Assembly (NCBI GenBank): GCA_050256135.1 | Contig: JBFWIF010000017.1 | Span: forward strand, 1-31,671 | Reading direction: 5' to 3' | Origin: RZYP01 sp050256135 | GTDB taxonomy: Bacteria > Bacillota > Negativicutes > Acidaminococcales > Acidaminococcaceae | DNA: 31,671 nucleotides | Shown here: positions 8,360 to 17,035 of the stretch, one piece after another | Position numbering within the stretch: the stretch's first letter is position 1 | Layout: every line of letters begins with the position of its first letter | Position numbers and translations under genes: made by a program | Notes under the pieces: generated by a model | Told to the model about the DNA's origin: nothing | The model's database searches: none | Seen by the model: only the letters and a program-made list of their open reading frames with translations

Positions 8360-8986
8360 TTATTCACTTATAAAGAACGACTTAGGCTTACCGCAGACTG
8401 GGCAGACATAGTCGTCAGGCAGTTCTTCAAAGGGAATTTCTCCGTCATAAACGTAGTGGCAGACGGAACAGAAATAAGTTTTCTTAGCGGGCTTAGCTGC
8501 AGCAGCCTCTAAAGAACCACCAGCCTTCAGTGTGCGGTAGTCAGCGTAAGTCATAGGTTTGCCATCTTCCAGCTTTTCGGCTTCCGCTACTTTGCAGACG
8601 AAGAGATAATGGGTGCCGAGATCAATAACTGAGGAAACGTCAAGACTCATAAAGGCGAGCATATCCTTCGTAAAGTAAGGATTAGCGTGATTGTCAATTT
8701 CGCATTTGACACTGGCAAATTTATCACCTTCGCGTCCGCTGCGCAGCCCAAAATTTTTTATCATTTCCAAAGGACAGGTCTGGGCAATAATGGAAATAGC
8801 AAAATTCCATTTTTTGAGAATCATTTGGGTTGTTAGATTCGATTTCTGCATGGTAACCGTCATACAACAGGGTTCCGAGGTTGTCTGAATGGCGGTGTTG
8901 ATGATACAGGCATTCTTTTTGCCGGCTAGTTCAACAGCGGCGATGAACAGGCCATAGGTAAGGTTAAACATAGCACTGGTATCCAT
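8360..8986 (-). CDS. Flavin reductase-rubredoxin fusion (Hrb-like, high molecular weight rubredoxin)
   Basis: A 208-residue protein. Residues 1 to about 150 resemble the FMN-binding flavin reductase fold (MDTSAMFNLTYGLF start, PCCMTVTMQKSN, FGLRSGREGDKF). After an Ala-rich linker, residues 168-208 form a rubredoxin with CSVC and CPVC iron ligands and FEELPDDYVCPVCG. This matches Hrb of Moorella-type anaerobes, which passes electrons from NADH-dependent partners to flavodiiron oxygen or NO reductases. ATG 8986 is chosen because AAGGAG lies 9 bases before it; the frame is open a little further, to 9022. It starts 20 bases after the sbcC stop and looks like the last gene of the patatin-sbcD-sbcC operon. 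No flavodiiron gene is in the window. Confidence 0.88.
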   Translation of the reverse strand: MDTSAMFNLTYGLFIAAVELAGKKNACIINTAIQTTSEPCCMTVTMQKSNLTTQMILKKWNFAISIIAQTCPLEMIKNFGLRSGREGDKFASVKCEIDNHANPYFTKDMLAFMSLDVSSVIDLGTHYLFVCKVAEAEKLEDGKPMTYADYRTLKAGGSLEAAAAKPAKKTYFCSVCHYVYDGEIPFEELPDDYVCPVCGKPKSFFISE

Positions 8987-9006
8987 TTTCAAGACTCCTT
9001 TTAGTT

Positions 9007-11607
9007 TCAAATTCTGAAACATGCGCTGCTGCCACGCGGGCCAGGGGTTATCTCCAATCTGGTACTGATGCGTTCTTTCAATTCGGCAACGTGGGAAATA
9101 ATTCCGACCAGGCGGCCGCCTTTTTGCAAATCAGTCAACGTACGGATTGCCATATCAAGAGATTCAGGGTCGAGGCTGCCAAAGCCTTCGTCAACCAAAA
9201 TCGTGTCCAGCCTGATGCCGCCGGCATAGGCCTGGACGACGTCAGAAAGACCGAGAGCCAGAGAGAGCGAGGCAAGAAAAATTTCACCGCCGGAAAGCGT
9301 TTTGACCGGACGGGATATGCCGGTGAAGCTATCCATGACTTCGATATTAAGACCACTTTCACGGCGGGCATCGGTAACTTCATCCAGACGGGATAGATTA
9401 TAACGACCGCGGCTCATGTGTGTTAAGCGCATATTGGCAGCCTGCAGGACATCATCGAGGATTGACTGCAGGACAAAACCGGAGAAAGTCAGACGTTTCG
9501 AATTATTACCCTGGGCGCATTGCGCCAGGCTGCTGGTATTTTTGTAAATTTCTTCCAGCATTTTGCTGCGTTCTTCCAGTTTTTCCAGCTTGACTAAAAA
9601 CGCAGTTACTTGCAGAATATCTTTGGCAAGGACGGCTAAACGGTTACTGAGTTCTTGCCGCACTTCGGCAGCTTTGTTTTCAGCGGCGGCAAATGCGCTG
9701 AGGTCAGGCCGTTCTTTGCCCTCAATTGCCGATTGGGCACGGGTCAACCTGTCTTTGACTGTAACAAGCCGTTGCTCGTAACTTGATACTTCCTGTTTCA
9801 GACTGGTTTGTTCTGCTGCTGAGCGGCGTGCGGACAAGAAGGATGGCTGATCGGCAAAACCATTGTCACCTAGACGATTTTTGTATTCTTCGCGGTTTTC
9901 TTTAAATGTATTTTCTGCTTCGGCTAAATATTTACCTGCGCTTGTAGCATCTGCTGCTGTACGAGTAAGGAATATCTGCAGCTCATTATGCTCTTTTTGC
10001 AAGGTTTGCAGAGTATTTTGCTTCCTTTCCTGCGTTTGCAGGAATTCAAGTAATTCTTCCTTAGTGCTAAAAGGATAAGATGCACATTCCTCTTGCAAAG
10101 CCGCTAGTTGTTCTTGCTGTTCTTTAAGTTGTGCTTCGACTGCTTTGTAGGTGCCGCTGACACTAATTACGGCTTGTTGCGCGGTAGACAGATTTTTCTC
10201 GCCATCTTCCATATTTACTTCTGCTAAGACTTCTTTGGCTGCCGGCAGGGGATGATTAGTTGAACCGCAGACGGGGCAAGGCATGCCTTCGTGTAAATTG
10301 ATAGCCAGATGACTCGCCAGGGACTTTATTTGTAAATCCTGCAGTTTTTTTAAATCGTCTTTTGCGGCTGTTTCTCTTGCTTGCGTTTGTTGTAATTCTT
10401 GTGCACAAACAAGTAGTTTCTTTTCGGATTTTGTAACAGCGTTTTCTGTTCTAGCTAATTTATCATAAACAGCATTGGCGTTTTTGGCCTTTTGGATATC
10501 TGTTATGGTTGCAGTCAGCAGCTCTTGCAGGGCATCAGCTATGTTTGGCACGTTAGCCGGTAGAATTGCGTCGAGCCTTTCTTGCAAGAGGCGTTCTTTT
10601 TGCTCGGCCGCAGTCAGCAAAGCCTGTTTCTTCGTGTTTTGGTCGGCAGCTTCAAGCTGCTTTTGATAGGCTTTCTGACAAGTAAAATAATAGGGTTCGA
10701 CTAAAGACGCGCGTTCAGCGTTTTCCAAAATAGTTCTCTTACTCTTAATTTCCTCAGCTTGTCCTGCCAGTATTGCATGAGCCTTGACGGCTGTTTCTAC
10801 CTCGGCAAAAGAGGCTGCTAAAGTCTGGGCAGACTGGTGGGCGGCTTTGGCCTTTTCCAAGGTTTTTTGGGCAGAAGTTAAATCTGCTTCTAAGGTTTTT
10901 TGTTCACATAAATAATTATCTTTTTTCGTCTGCAGCGCTTCTTTGCTTTCACAGGAGGCAGTTTCCAGGAGATAACCGCGCTCTTTTTTTAGGTCATCAT
11001 ATTCGCGTTCTATTTGTCTACTTTTGTCAGAGAGAAGCTGTTCAATCTGACGGTAAATACCTGTTTTGAATAAAGTTTCGAGGATACTTTTGCGGTCCTT
11101 GGATTCGGCGATCAGAAACCTGCGGAATTCACCTTGGGGCAAAAGGACTATCTGGCAGAACTGTTCAGCTTTGAACCCAAGAATAGCTTCTACTTGTTTT
11201 GTCACTTCGTTGATGCCGGAAGCGATGATATTTCTTTCCTCGCCGCTGATCTCGTAGAGAGCTGCGGCAGCCGGGATTTTACGGGTACCTTCGCCGCGCA
11301 GTTTGGCTACTTCTTGTTCGGGGGAACGTACAACCTCATATTTTTTGCTGCCGGAACGAAAGATAAAATCTACTTGCGTTTTGGCCGAAGGCGGGGCATA
11401 GTCGCTGCGCAGGTTCTTGCTTTCACGCAAGTCGCCGCTGGCTGTACCGTAAAGGGCAAAAGAAATAGCGTCCAGGATAGTAGTTTTGCCGGCGCCGGTC
11501 GGGCCGTGAATCAAAAAGAAGGTCTTGTCACCCAGAAGCGAAAAATCGACAATTTGTTCTTCGGCGTAAGCGCCAAAGGCAGTCATGATAAGTTTTAGAG
11601 GTTTCAT
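9007..11607 (-). CDS. sbcC: DNA repair exonuclease subunit SbcC
   Basis: An 866-residue SMC-like ATPase, partner of SbcD, that processes hairpins and double-strand break ends. Walker A is GPTGAGKTT (residues 35-43). Long coiled coils, rich in Glu, Lys and Gln, flank a zinc hook CPVC at 444-447. The signature LSGGE is at 771-775 and Walker B ILVDEGFGSLD at 803-813, with ISHVAELKERI after it. Length is somewhat below the E. coli protein (about 1050), with shorter arms. The ATG lies 2 bases after the sbcD stop, with AGGCGGT upstream inside sbcD. Long plus-strand frames over this gene are shadows. Confidence 0.95.
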   Translation of the reverse strand: MKPLKLIMTAFGAYAEEQIVDFSLLGDKTFFLIHGPTGAGKTTILDAISFALYGTASGDLRESKNLRSDYAPPSAKTQVDFIFRSGSKKYEVVRSPEQEVAKLRGEGTRKIPAAAALYEISGEERNIIASGINEVTKQVEAILGFKAEQFCQIVLLPQGEFRRFLIAESKDRKSILETLFKTGIYRQIEQLLSDKSRQIEREYDDLKKERGYLLETASCESKEALQTKKDNYLCEQKTLEADLTSAQKTLEKAKAAHQSAQTLAASFAEVETAVKAHAILAGQAEEIKSKRTILENAERASLVEPYYFTCQKAYQKQLEAADQNTKKQALLTAAEQKERLLQERLDAILPANVPNIADALQELLTATITDIQKAKNANAVYDKLARTENAVTKSEKKLLVCAQELQQTQARETAAKDDLKKLQDLQIKSLASHLAINLHEGMPCPVCGSTNHPLPAAKEVLAEVNMEDGEKNLSTAQQAVISVSGTYKAVEAQLKEQQEQLAALQEECASYPFSTKEELLEFLQTQERKQNTLQTLQKEHNELQIFLTRTAADATSAGKYLAEAENTFKENREEYKNRLGDNGFADQPSFLSARRSAAEQTSLKQEVSSYEQRLVTVKDRLTRAQSAIEGKERPDLSAFAAAENKAAEVRQELSNRLAVLAKDILQVTAFLVKLEKLEERSKMLEEIYKNTSSLAQCAQGNNSKRLTFSGFVLQSILDDVLQAANMRLTHMSRGRYNLSRLDEVTDARRESGLNIEVMDSFTGISRPVKTLSGGEIFLASLSLALGLSDVVQAYAGGIRLDTILVDEGFGSLDPESLDMAIRTLTDLQKGGRLVGIISHVAELKERISTRLEITPGPRGSSACFRI

Positions 11608-11609
11608 TG

Positions 11610-12752
11610 CTAGGACCGCCTTTCTGTCTGGGCTGCTTCATCAATGGCGGTGTTAAGTATCGTTGTTTCGGCTTCTGTCAGCGAACGTTCACTGACTTGC
11701 TCAAAAAAACTGGTAAAAAGCTCTTTGACACCGAGTTTTTGATGATTACCTGGTTCAAGACTATCTGAACTTAATTTCTGCAGACGGGCATATTCCAGGT
11801 GAAGGATGTGAGGATAAACTTGTTCCAGACGATATTTGGCATCGAGAATAGGATGTTCGTCTTCGAGCGTAACCTGCAGAAAATGCTGAATCAGCTCCTG
11901 CCGGGGATTTTTCAGCAAATCTTCAAAGGTACCGCGCAGGCAAGCTAAGTCATGGATTGGTGAAAAATTCACTGTTTCCACGGAAATGGCACCATCGGCG
12001 TCGAGATCAACTATATGGACACCTTTTGTCTGGTTGACTTCATTGAAAGAATATTTCAGCAGCGAACCGCTGTAACGTACTTTGTTATCGCCTGTCTGAC
12101 AGGCGTGTAGATGGCCGAGCGCAGTATAATTGAAGGCTGCGAAATTTTCAATGCCGACGGTACTAGCCCCGCCAACGGAAAGAGGACGCTCACTGTCAGG
12201 GGATTCCATGCCGCCTGTCAAAAAAACATGGGCGAGAGCAACTTTGCGGGCATTGTCCGGAATCTGTGCCAACATGCTGTTGACTTGCCATTGGAGGGCT
12301 TCTTCATGGGTAGCAATTTCCTGATCGGCTGCTTCAGCTGCTACTAATGGCTCCGCGTATGTAAGGGGTGCGAAATAAACCGGCCCGAATTCATCATAAA
12401 GGATGATAGGAGCGGCATCATTTGTCACAGGACCAAAAATGTAAAGATTTTGTTCTGCCAAAAGAGATTGTCCGAAGGCCAGACGTTCGGGATTATCGTG
12501 ATTACCTGCAATCATAATTACAGGTATCTTATGCTTTTGAATTAAGCAGGAAAGAGTTTCATCAAGGAGAGATACGGCCTGTGTGGGTGGTACTGCTCTG
12601 TCATAGATATCACCGGCAACCAAGACGGCATCAACTTTACGTTCTACCGCAAGCTCAACTAACTGCCGGAGCACCGAGGTTTGTTCCTCTGTCATGTGCA
12701 GACCGTGAAAAATCCTTCCCAAATGCCAGTCAGAAGTGTGTAAAAAACGCAT
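11610..12752 (-). CDS. sbcD: DNA repair exonuclease subunit SbcD
   Basis: A 380-residue Mre11-like metallophosphoesterase, the nuclease half of the SbcCD complex. N-terminal motifs are intact: HTSDWHLGR, LVAGDIYDRAVPP, MIAGNHDNPERL, and ALGHLHACQ with the late His ligands. ATG 12752 has AAGGAG 11 bases before it. It starts 16 bases after the patatin-like gene stops and is almost joined to sbcC, so all are probably on one transcript. Confidence 0.95.
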   Translation of the reverse strand: MRFLHTSDWHLGRIFHGLHMTEEQTSVLRQLVELAVERKVDAVLVAGDIYDRAVPPTQAVSLLDETLSCLIQKHKIPVIMIAGNHDNPERLAFGQSLLAEQNLYIFGPVTNDAAPIILYDEFGPVYFAPLTYAEPLVAAEAADQEIATHEEALQWQVNSMLAQIPDNARKVALAHVFLTGGMESPDSERPLSVGGASTVGIENFAAFNYTALGHLHACQTGDNKVRYSGSLLKYSFNEVNQTKGVHIVDLDADGAISVETVNFSPIHDLACLRGTFEDLLKNPRQELIQHFLQVTLEDEHPILDAKYRLEQVYPHILHLEYARLQKLSSDSLEPGNHQKLGVKELFTSFFEQVSERSLTEAETTILNTAIDEAAQTERRS

Positions 12753-12768
12753 AATAATGAAGGCTCCT

Positions 12769-13626
12769 TTATTTTTGTGCCAGACGGCGAATATTTTCTA
12801 TTAATGCTAAACCGCATTCTATCCCGTGGTCGTGAAGCTTCAATAATTCCGGCGGTTTGCGGTCAAGTCTTCCTATAGTTAAAGGATTTAGCGGTCGTAT
12901 GACAACGGCTTTGCCTTCTTTTTCCAATTGTTCGGCCAGCGCCATTTGGCGGTTGTAGTTTTCCGAACGTGTCCTGATGATTTCAATCAGTTTCGGGTAT
13001 TTGGCGTACCAAAGCTTCAGCAGCCAGAGGGGGTAATTTTCCGTACTATAATAGCCGGGATTGCGTGTCAATACGATGACATTGCGTTCATAACCATCAG
13101 CGATAGCTTTTTCAACCGGTATGGGGTCAGCTAGACCGCCATCCATCAACTCATAACCTTGAAAGTGCACCACTGGTGCCAAAAATGGCAGTGATGATGA
13201 AGCACGCAGAGGCTCGAAGTCATCACCCATCGCTTCTTTAGGAAACCAGATCATTTCCCCGGTATTGCAGTCAGTCGCACCGACATAAAGATCGCAGGGT
13301 GATTGACGGAAAGCCTCATAGTCGAAGGGCAGCAGCTTTTGCGGTATTTCTTTCAGAATGAAATCGAAATTAAAGAGCGAGCCGTCGCGGAGCAGATTGC
13401 GAACACTGCAGTAGCGAGGGTCAGCGACATAGTCAGAGATGATTTTTCTGGTGCGCAGGGGCTGTCTGGAAAGATAAGAGACAACATTGCAGGCTCCTGC
13501 AGAGACAGCAGTGGCATAGGGAAATTCAATATTTGCCTGCATGAAGGCTTCAAAAACGCCGGCAGAAAACATGCCGCGCATGCCGCCGCCTTCCAGAACA
13601 AGACCGATATTATTCAGCATCGTCAT
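12769..13626 (-). CDS. Patatin-like phospholipase family protein (YjjU/RssA-like)
   Basis: A 285-residue protein. It has the oxyanion-loop motif GLVLEGGGMRGMFSAGV, the nucleophile elbow ATAVSAGACN and the catalytic-dyad motif DGGLADPIP. The elbow is normally GxSxG; here the first Gly is Ala (AVSAG), though Ser and the second Gly remain, so activity is plausible but not assured. ATG 13626 is chosen because AAGGAG lies 7 bases upstream; an open extension to 13710 has no such site. It is first in an operon with sbcD, sbcC and the flavo-rubredoxin, behind a promoter at 13658-13686. Such proteins cleave acyl esters of lipids in the cytoplasm or at the membrane. The physiological substrate is unknown. 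Confidence 0.87.
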   Translation of the reverse strand: MTMLNNIGLVLEGGGMRGMFSAGVFEAFMQANIEFPYATAVSAGACNVVSYLSRQPLRTRKIISDYVADPRYCSVRNLLRDGSLFNFDFILKEIPQKLLPFDYEAFRQSPCDLYVGATDCNTGEMIWFPKEAMGDDFEPLRASSSLPFLAPVVHFQGYELMDGGLADPIPVEKAIADGYERNVIVLTRNPGYYSTENYPLWLLKLWYAKYPKLIEIIRTRSENYNRQMALAEQLEKEGKAVVIRPLNPLTIGRLDRKPPELLKLHDHGIECGLALIENIRRLAQK

Positions 13627-13657
13627 AGCAATACTCCTTTTTTTACCTGATGCTTCA

Positions 13658-13686
13658 ATTATACAACACAATAGAGGTTTTCTTAA
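13658..13686 (-). promoter_or_regulatory. Probable promoter of the patatin-sbcDC-flavorubredoxin operon
   Basis: On the minus strand, TTAAGA (13681-13686), a 17-base spacer and a perfect TATAAT (13658-13663), 31 bases before the patatin ATG. Confidence 0.6.
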
Positions 13687-13694
13687 ATGAGCAT

Positions 13695-13743
13695 AAAAAT
13701 AACGGTACATTTTGGGTGCAAATCAAAATGTACCGTTATTTTT
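13695..13743 (-). terminator. Terminator after the thiW unit
   Basis: A stem of about 20 bp (13695-13714 with 13724-13743) and a 9-base loop, with T-runs in both directions. It overlaps the last codons of the 94-residue membrane protein and separates that unit from the patatin operon. Confidence 0.85.
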
Positions 13744-14020
13744 TGCGCCTGGCGCGTGCATTATAAAAAATAAAAGTTGCGAGATAAACAAAGGCACCAA
13801 TCTGGGTGCGTGTTGACATCCAGATGGGGAAGAGGAAGACTGCGGTTACTAAGATTAACAGACTTGGTATTGCCGTCAGCAGAAAGACCAGCGAAAATCC
13901 ATTTGCTGCCCAGGCTGCTTTCATCTTATTTGTGGAAATAATCCCATAACGACAAGCAAAAATACCAAATAAATAGCCACTTAATGCATAAAGTATTTGT
14001 GATGAAATGTTATCAAGCAT
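13736..14020 (-). CDS. Small membrane protein of unknown function, paired with thiW
   Basis: A 94-residue protein with three hydrophobic segments (about 4-26, 41-67 and 74-88) and a basic tail ARARRKK. AGAGG precedes its ATG, and it starts 11 bases after the thiW stop, so the two are co-transcribed. I do not recognise the family. A role beside the thiamine-precursor transporter component is only suggested by position. Confidence 0.7.
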   Translation of the reverse strand: MLDNISSQILYALSGYLFGIFACRYGIISTNKMKAAWAANGFSLVFLLTAIPSLLILVTAVFLFPIWMSTRTQIGAFVYLATFIFYNARARRKK

Positions 14021-14031
14021 AATAGCCTCTT

Positions 14032-14547
14032 TTACATGTTGTTTTTATGTTTTTTCAGGGGCAACAGCGAGGAAGAAAGACCTTTAAGTACGCCGCTTTT
14101 GATCAGAAGGCCTGCAATGATGCTGCCGCCAATTGTGCTGACCAAGAATGGCGGGATAAAGAACCAGGCGACAGTTGCTTTGCCCATTATATAGTAGGCA
14201 ATCGGGAAGGAAACAAGGCCGCCAATCAAGCCGGTGCCGATAATTTCGCCGAACATTGCTGATTTGAGACTGCCGAAACGAGCATACATGATACCAGCAA
14301 GAAGTGCGCCTATCATACTGCCTGGGAAAGCCAGCAAAGAGCCGAAACCCAAGAGGTTGCGCAAAAGAGAAATGACAAAGGCGATAGTAACACCATAGGT
14401 TGGGCCGAGAATAACCGCGGCCAGTACATTAATGGCATGCTGCACAGGGAAACATTTGGAAACCCCGGCAGGAATATAAAAAATATGGGCACTGAGAGTG
14501 CCGATGGCAATAAGTAAAGCTGCTAAAGTTAAACGCTGTACATACAT
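14032..14547 (-). CDS. thiW: ECF transporter substrate-binding component ThiW
   Basis: A 171-residue membrane protein with about five to six membrane spans. It shows the ThiW pattern: an N-terminal LTLAALLIAIGTLSAHIFYIPAGVSKCFPVQHAINVL region split by charges, then GPTYGVTIAFVISLLRNLLG and GSMIGALLAGIMY. ThiW is the S component that binds a thiamine-related precursor (thiazole) and uses a shared ECF energising module; no such module is in the window. GAGGT lies 8 bases before the ATG. No TPP riboswitch is visible in the short leader. Confidence 0.85.
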   Translation of the reverse strand: MYVQRLTLAALLIAIGTLSAHIFYIPAGVSKCFPVQHAINVLAAVILGPTYGVTIAFVISLLRNLLGFGSLLAFPGSMIGALLAGIMYARFGSLKSAMFGEIIGTGLIGGLVSFPIAYYIMGKATVAWFFIPPFLVSTIGGSIIAGLLIKSGVLKGLSSSLLPLKKHKNNM

Positions 14548-14577
14548 ATCAAGGACCTCGCTTTTTAGATTACAACT

Positions 14578-14606
14578 ATCATAACATGCCTAAAAATGTC
14601 CTGCAA
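14578..14606 (-). promoter_or_regulatory. Possible promoter of thiW
   Basis: On the minus strand, TTGCAG (14601-14606), a 17-base spacer and TATGAT (14578-14583). The leader is about 25 bases, too short for a riboswitch. Confidence 0.5.
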
Positions 14607-14645
14607 CCGAAAAGGGAAAAGGTAACTTGTGTAGAATGGTTATTA

Positions 14646-14660
14646 AGATAATCATTATTA
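14646..14660. promoter_or_regulatory. Fur-box-like site upstream of the CaiB/BaiF-type gene
   Basis: AGATAATCATTATTA matches the 7-1-7 Fur consensus at 12 of 14 defined positions. It lies 28 bases before the ATG of the CoA-transferase-like gene and 100 bases from thiW on the other strand. An almost identical site is at 24631-24645. Confidence 0.5.
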
Positions 14661-14687
14661 AGTAAGGAGTTTGACAGGAGGAAAGAA

Positions 14688-15839
14688 ATGAAAGCATTAG
14701 AAGGCATCAAAGTTGTAGACCTTTCCAAATGGCTTCCAGGGCAGTACTGCGGTATGGTGCTTGGAGATTTTGGCGCTGATGTAATTAAGATAGATGATAT
14801 AACCGGTGATAACACTAGACAGTTTATTCCTCAGAAAGAGACGGATATGAGCTATTGGCATTTGGCACTTAATCGCAATAAAAAAGGTATTGCGATTGAC
14901 TTGCGCACGGAGGCAGGCAAAAACATCCTTCGTAAATTAATGCTGAAGGCAGATGTCGTGCTTGAAGGTTTTCGGCCAGGTTTTATGGAAAAACTGGGGC
15001 TTGACTATGAAACTATCAGCAAAGAAAATGCGCGTCTTGTTTATTGCTCAATAACAGGATTTGGACAAACAGGAAAATATAAGCATAAACCGGCGCACGA
15101 TTTGAACATCATTGGTCTTGCCGGCATTACTTCGCTGGATGATGTTGGCAGTGCATGCGTCAGTGATATTCAGGTCTCTGCTCTGGGCGGCAGTATGAAC
15201 GCGGTCAGTGGTATTTTGCTTGCTTTATTTGCACGGGAAAGATCAGGACGGGGGCAATATGTTGATGTTTCGCTTTATAACACGGCGCTCAGTATGGAGA
15301 CGACTGCGGTCAGCAGTTTGTGGGGCTGTCAGGAAACGGGTGCAGAACCCTTTGGCAGAATTGCACATTACTATAATATATATAAGACCAAGGACGGCAA
15401 ATATCTGACGGTAGGAACGATTGAACCGAAATTTTGGCAGGAGCTTTGCCGCTTAACTGGTAGGGATGACTTGATAAACAGGCAGTTTGATTTTGTTCAT
15501 GGCGGCGAGCTGGCTGAAGCGCTTGCGAAAATTTTCCTCTTGAAAACTCAGCAAGAATGGCTTACATTAATTGATGATAGAGATTTCTGTATAACGCCTG
15601 TCTGCAGTCTGGCAGAAGCGTTAAATAGCGAACTCACAGCAGAAAGCGCAATGGTTTGCACCAGAAATGAAGATATAGGTGAAGTCAGGTATCTGCAGCC
15701 GGCTATCAGGTTGTCAGAAATGCCGGGAGCTATTGAAAGAAGAGCACCGCGACTGGGGGAGCACCGCGAAGAAATTTTGAACAGCTTAGGCTATAACGCC
15801 GACGAGATTGCTAGATTAAAAGAAGAGCATATTATATGA
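14688..15839 (+). CDS. CaiB/BaiF (class III) CoA-transferase family protein
   Basis: A 383-residue protein with the family start (VVDLSKWLPGQYCGMVLGDFGADVIKI). RNKKGIAIDLRTEAGK, the racemase-like PAHDLNIIGLAG (His137), and RSGRGQYVDVSLYNTAL follow. Members move CoA between acids or epimerise 2-methylacyl-CoA. The catalytic Asp is usually found in a segment like IQVADxGGG. Here that segment reads IQVSALGG, with Ala165 where Asp is expected; Asp160 just before it is the nearest acid. Activity is therefore uncertain. AGGAGG lies just upstream of the ATG, and a Fur-box-like site precedes it. The M48 protease gene begins 36 bases after the stop, so they are probably co-transcribed. Confidence 0.85.
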   Translation: MKALEGIKVVDLSKWLPGQYCGMVLGDFGADVIKIDDITGDNTRQFIPQKETDMSYWHLALNRNKKGIAIDLRTEAGKNILRKLMLKADVVLEGFRPGFMEKLGLDYETISKENARLVYCSITGFGQTGKYKHKPAHDLNIIGLAGITSLDDVGSACVSDIQVSALGGSMNAVSGILLALFARERSGRGQYVDVSLYNTALSMETTAVSSLWGCQETGAEPFGRIAHYYNIYKTKDGKYLTVGTIEPKFWQELCRLTGRDDLINRQFDFVHGGELAEALAKIFLLKTQQEWLTLIDDRDFCITPVCSLAEALNSELTAESAMVCTRNEDIGEVRYLQPAIRLSEMPGAIERRAPRLGEHREEILNSLGYNADEIARLKEEHII

Positions 15840-15875
15840 AGATAAAGGGATAAACGATAGGGGAGGTGGCAGCCT

Positions 15876-16907
15876 TTGCGTAGGATGTTATTGATAGTTT
15901 TCATGATTTTCAGCTGTGTGCTGGGGATGCAGCCCTCGGCAGAAGCTGGTTTGATCAGCAAGAATCAGGAAATTTCCATGGGCAAAGATGTAGCTGCCCA
16001 ACTGGAAGCCAAATACGGAGTTGTACAAGATGATGAACTGCAGGAACGCGTGAACAGTATCGGCCAACGCTTGGTAGCCGTTTGCGATCGTCAGGATCTG
16101 GATTATTCTTTTAAAGTTCTCAATAGTGATGAAGTAAATGCGATGGCAGTTCCAGGAGGGTTTATTTATGTATTTAAAGGATTACTTGACTATATGCCTT
16201 CAGACGATGAATTAGCGGGTGTTCTTGGGCATGAGATCGGACACATTGTTAAAAAGCATTCGGTCAAACAGGTAGAAAAACAAATGGCACTTACGTTACT
16301 GACCATTGTGTTGACTAAGGGACAGGGTTTTATTCTGGCTGATGCGGCGATGCAGGCTTTGATGGCTGGTTACAGCCGCTCAGATGAGCGGGAAGCCGAT
16401 GAACAAGGTTTTACACTGACTAATAAGGCTGGTTTCAATCCTTACAGCATGCTGATAACAGTAAGTAAACTGCAGGATTTGGCAGATGCCAAAGGCAATC
16501 CTGGTTATGGACTCTTTTCCACACATCCGGAACCGGAAGTAAGAATAGAGCGGGTCAATAAGGCACTGGCGAAAATGAATATTACACCGACCGTTGTCAT
16601 TAATGAAGATGGTACTGCCACTGTTAAAGATGGCAAATGGCAGTTTACTATTCAACAAACATATAATAGTGATAAGCCTGCTTACAGGGCGAAATTGATG
16701 GCAGGTGCTTTATACCTTGCTAAAAAGAGAGGTCCTGTTGATGAAACACGTTTCCTAACGGTTGACGACAGCTATTTTTCGGACATTTATTATGATGACA
16801 TACATGTTTTAAGAGTGTACGAACAGGATGCGGAAGGTTATGATTCCATTAGCAGCTATGCAGGAGCAGTAGCTGCCAAACTGCAAAACTGGGCCTTATA
16901 CCGGTAA
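15876..16907 (+). CDS. Secreted M48-family zinc metalloprotease
   Basis: A 343-residue protein with an N-terminal signal peptide (about residues 1-24, ending AEA). A peptidase M48 domain follows, with the zinc motif HEIGH at 119-123 and the third ligand in EREADEQG near 173. The remaining 140 residues form an extra C-terminal part that I do not recognise. TTG 15876 is chosen since GGGAGGTGG lies 7 bases upstream; ATG 15885 is the alternative. Relatives are BepA/YfgC- or LoiP-like envelope quality-control proteases, so the product probably acts outside the cytoplasmic membrane. Followed by a strong terminator. Confidence 0.87.
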   Translation: MRRMLLIVFMIFSCVLGMQPSAEAGLISKNQEISMGKDVAAQLEAKYGVVQDDELQERVNSIGQRLVAVCDRQDLDYSFKVLNSDEVNAMAVPGGFIYVFKGLLDYMPSDDELAGVLGHEIGHIVKKHSVKQVEKQMALTLLTIVLTKGQGFILADAAMQALMAGYSRSDEREADEQGFTLTNKAGFNPYSMLITVSKLQDLADAKGNPGYGLFSTHPEPEVRIERVNKALAKMNITPTVVINEDGTATVKDGKWQFTIQQTYNSDKPAYRAKLMAGALYLAKKRGPVDETRFLTVDDSYFSDIYYDDIHVLRVYEQDAEGYDSISSYAGAVAAKLQNWALYR

Positions 16908-16935
16908 TCATTACTGATGTTTTAAAAACAATATT

Positions 16936-16966
16936 AAAAATGCCCCTTAATAAGGGGCATTTTTTT
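16936..16966 (+). terminator. Terminator after the M48 protease gene
   Basis: A GC-rich 8-bp stem (16941-16948 with 16952-16959) extended by A-T pairs, a 3-base loop and a run of seven Ts. Confidence 0.93.
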
Positions 16967-17035
16967 ACATTTAAGATGGAAAAATATTATTAATAGACAA
17001 AAATAGTAAAAAAATGACGTATTCGGTAAAAATGA

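Noticed and set aside
11134..11598. 154-residue open frame on the plus strand
   Set aside because: It is opposite the conserved SbcC N-terminus; a by-product of codon usage.
14548..14640. TPP riboswitch upstream of thiW
   Set aside because: The CTGAGA and other conserved TPP riboswitch elements are not present and the leader is too short.
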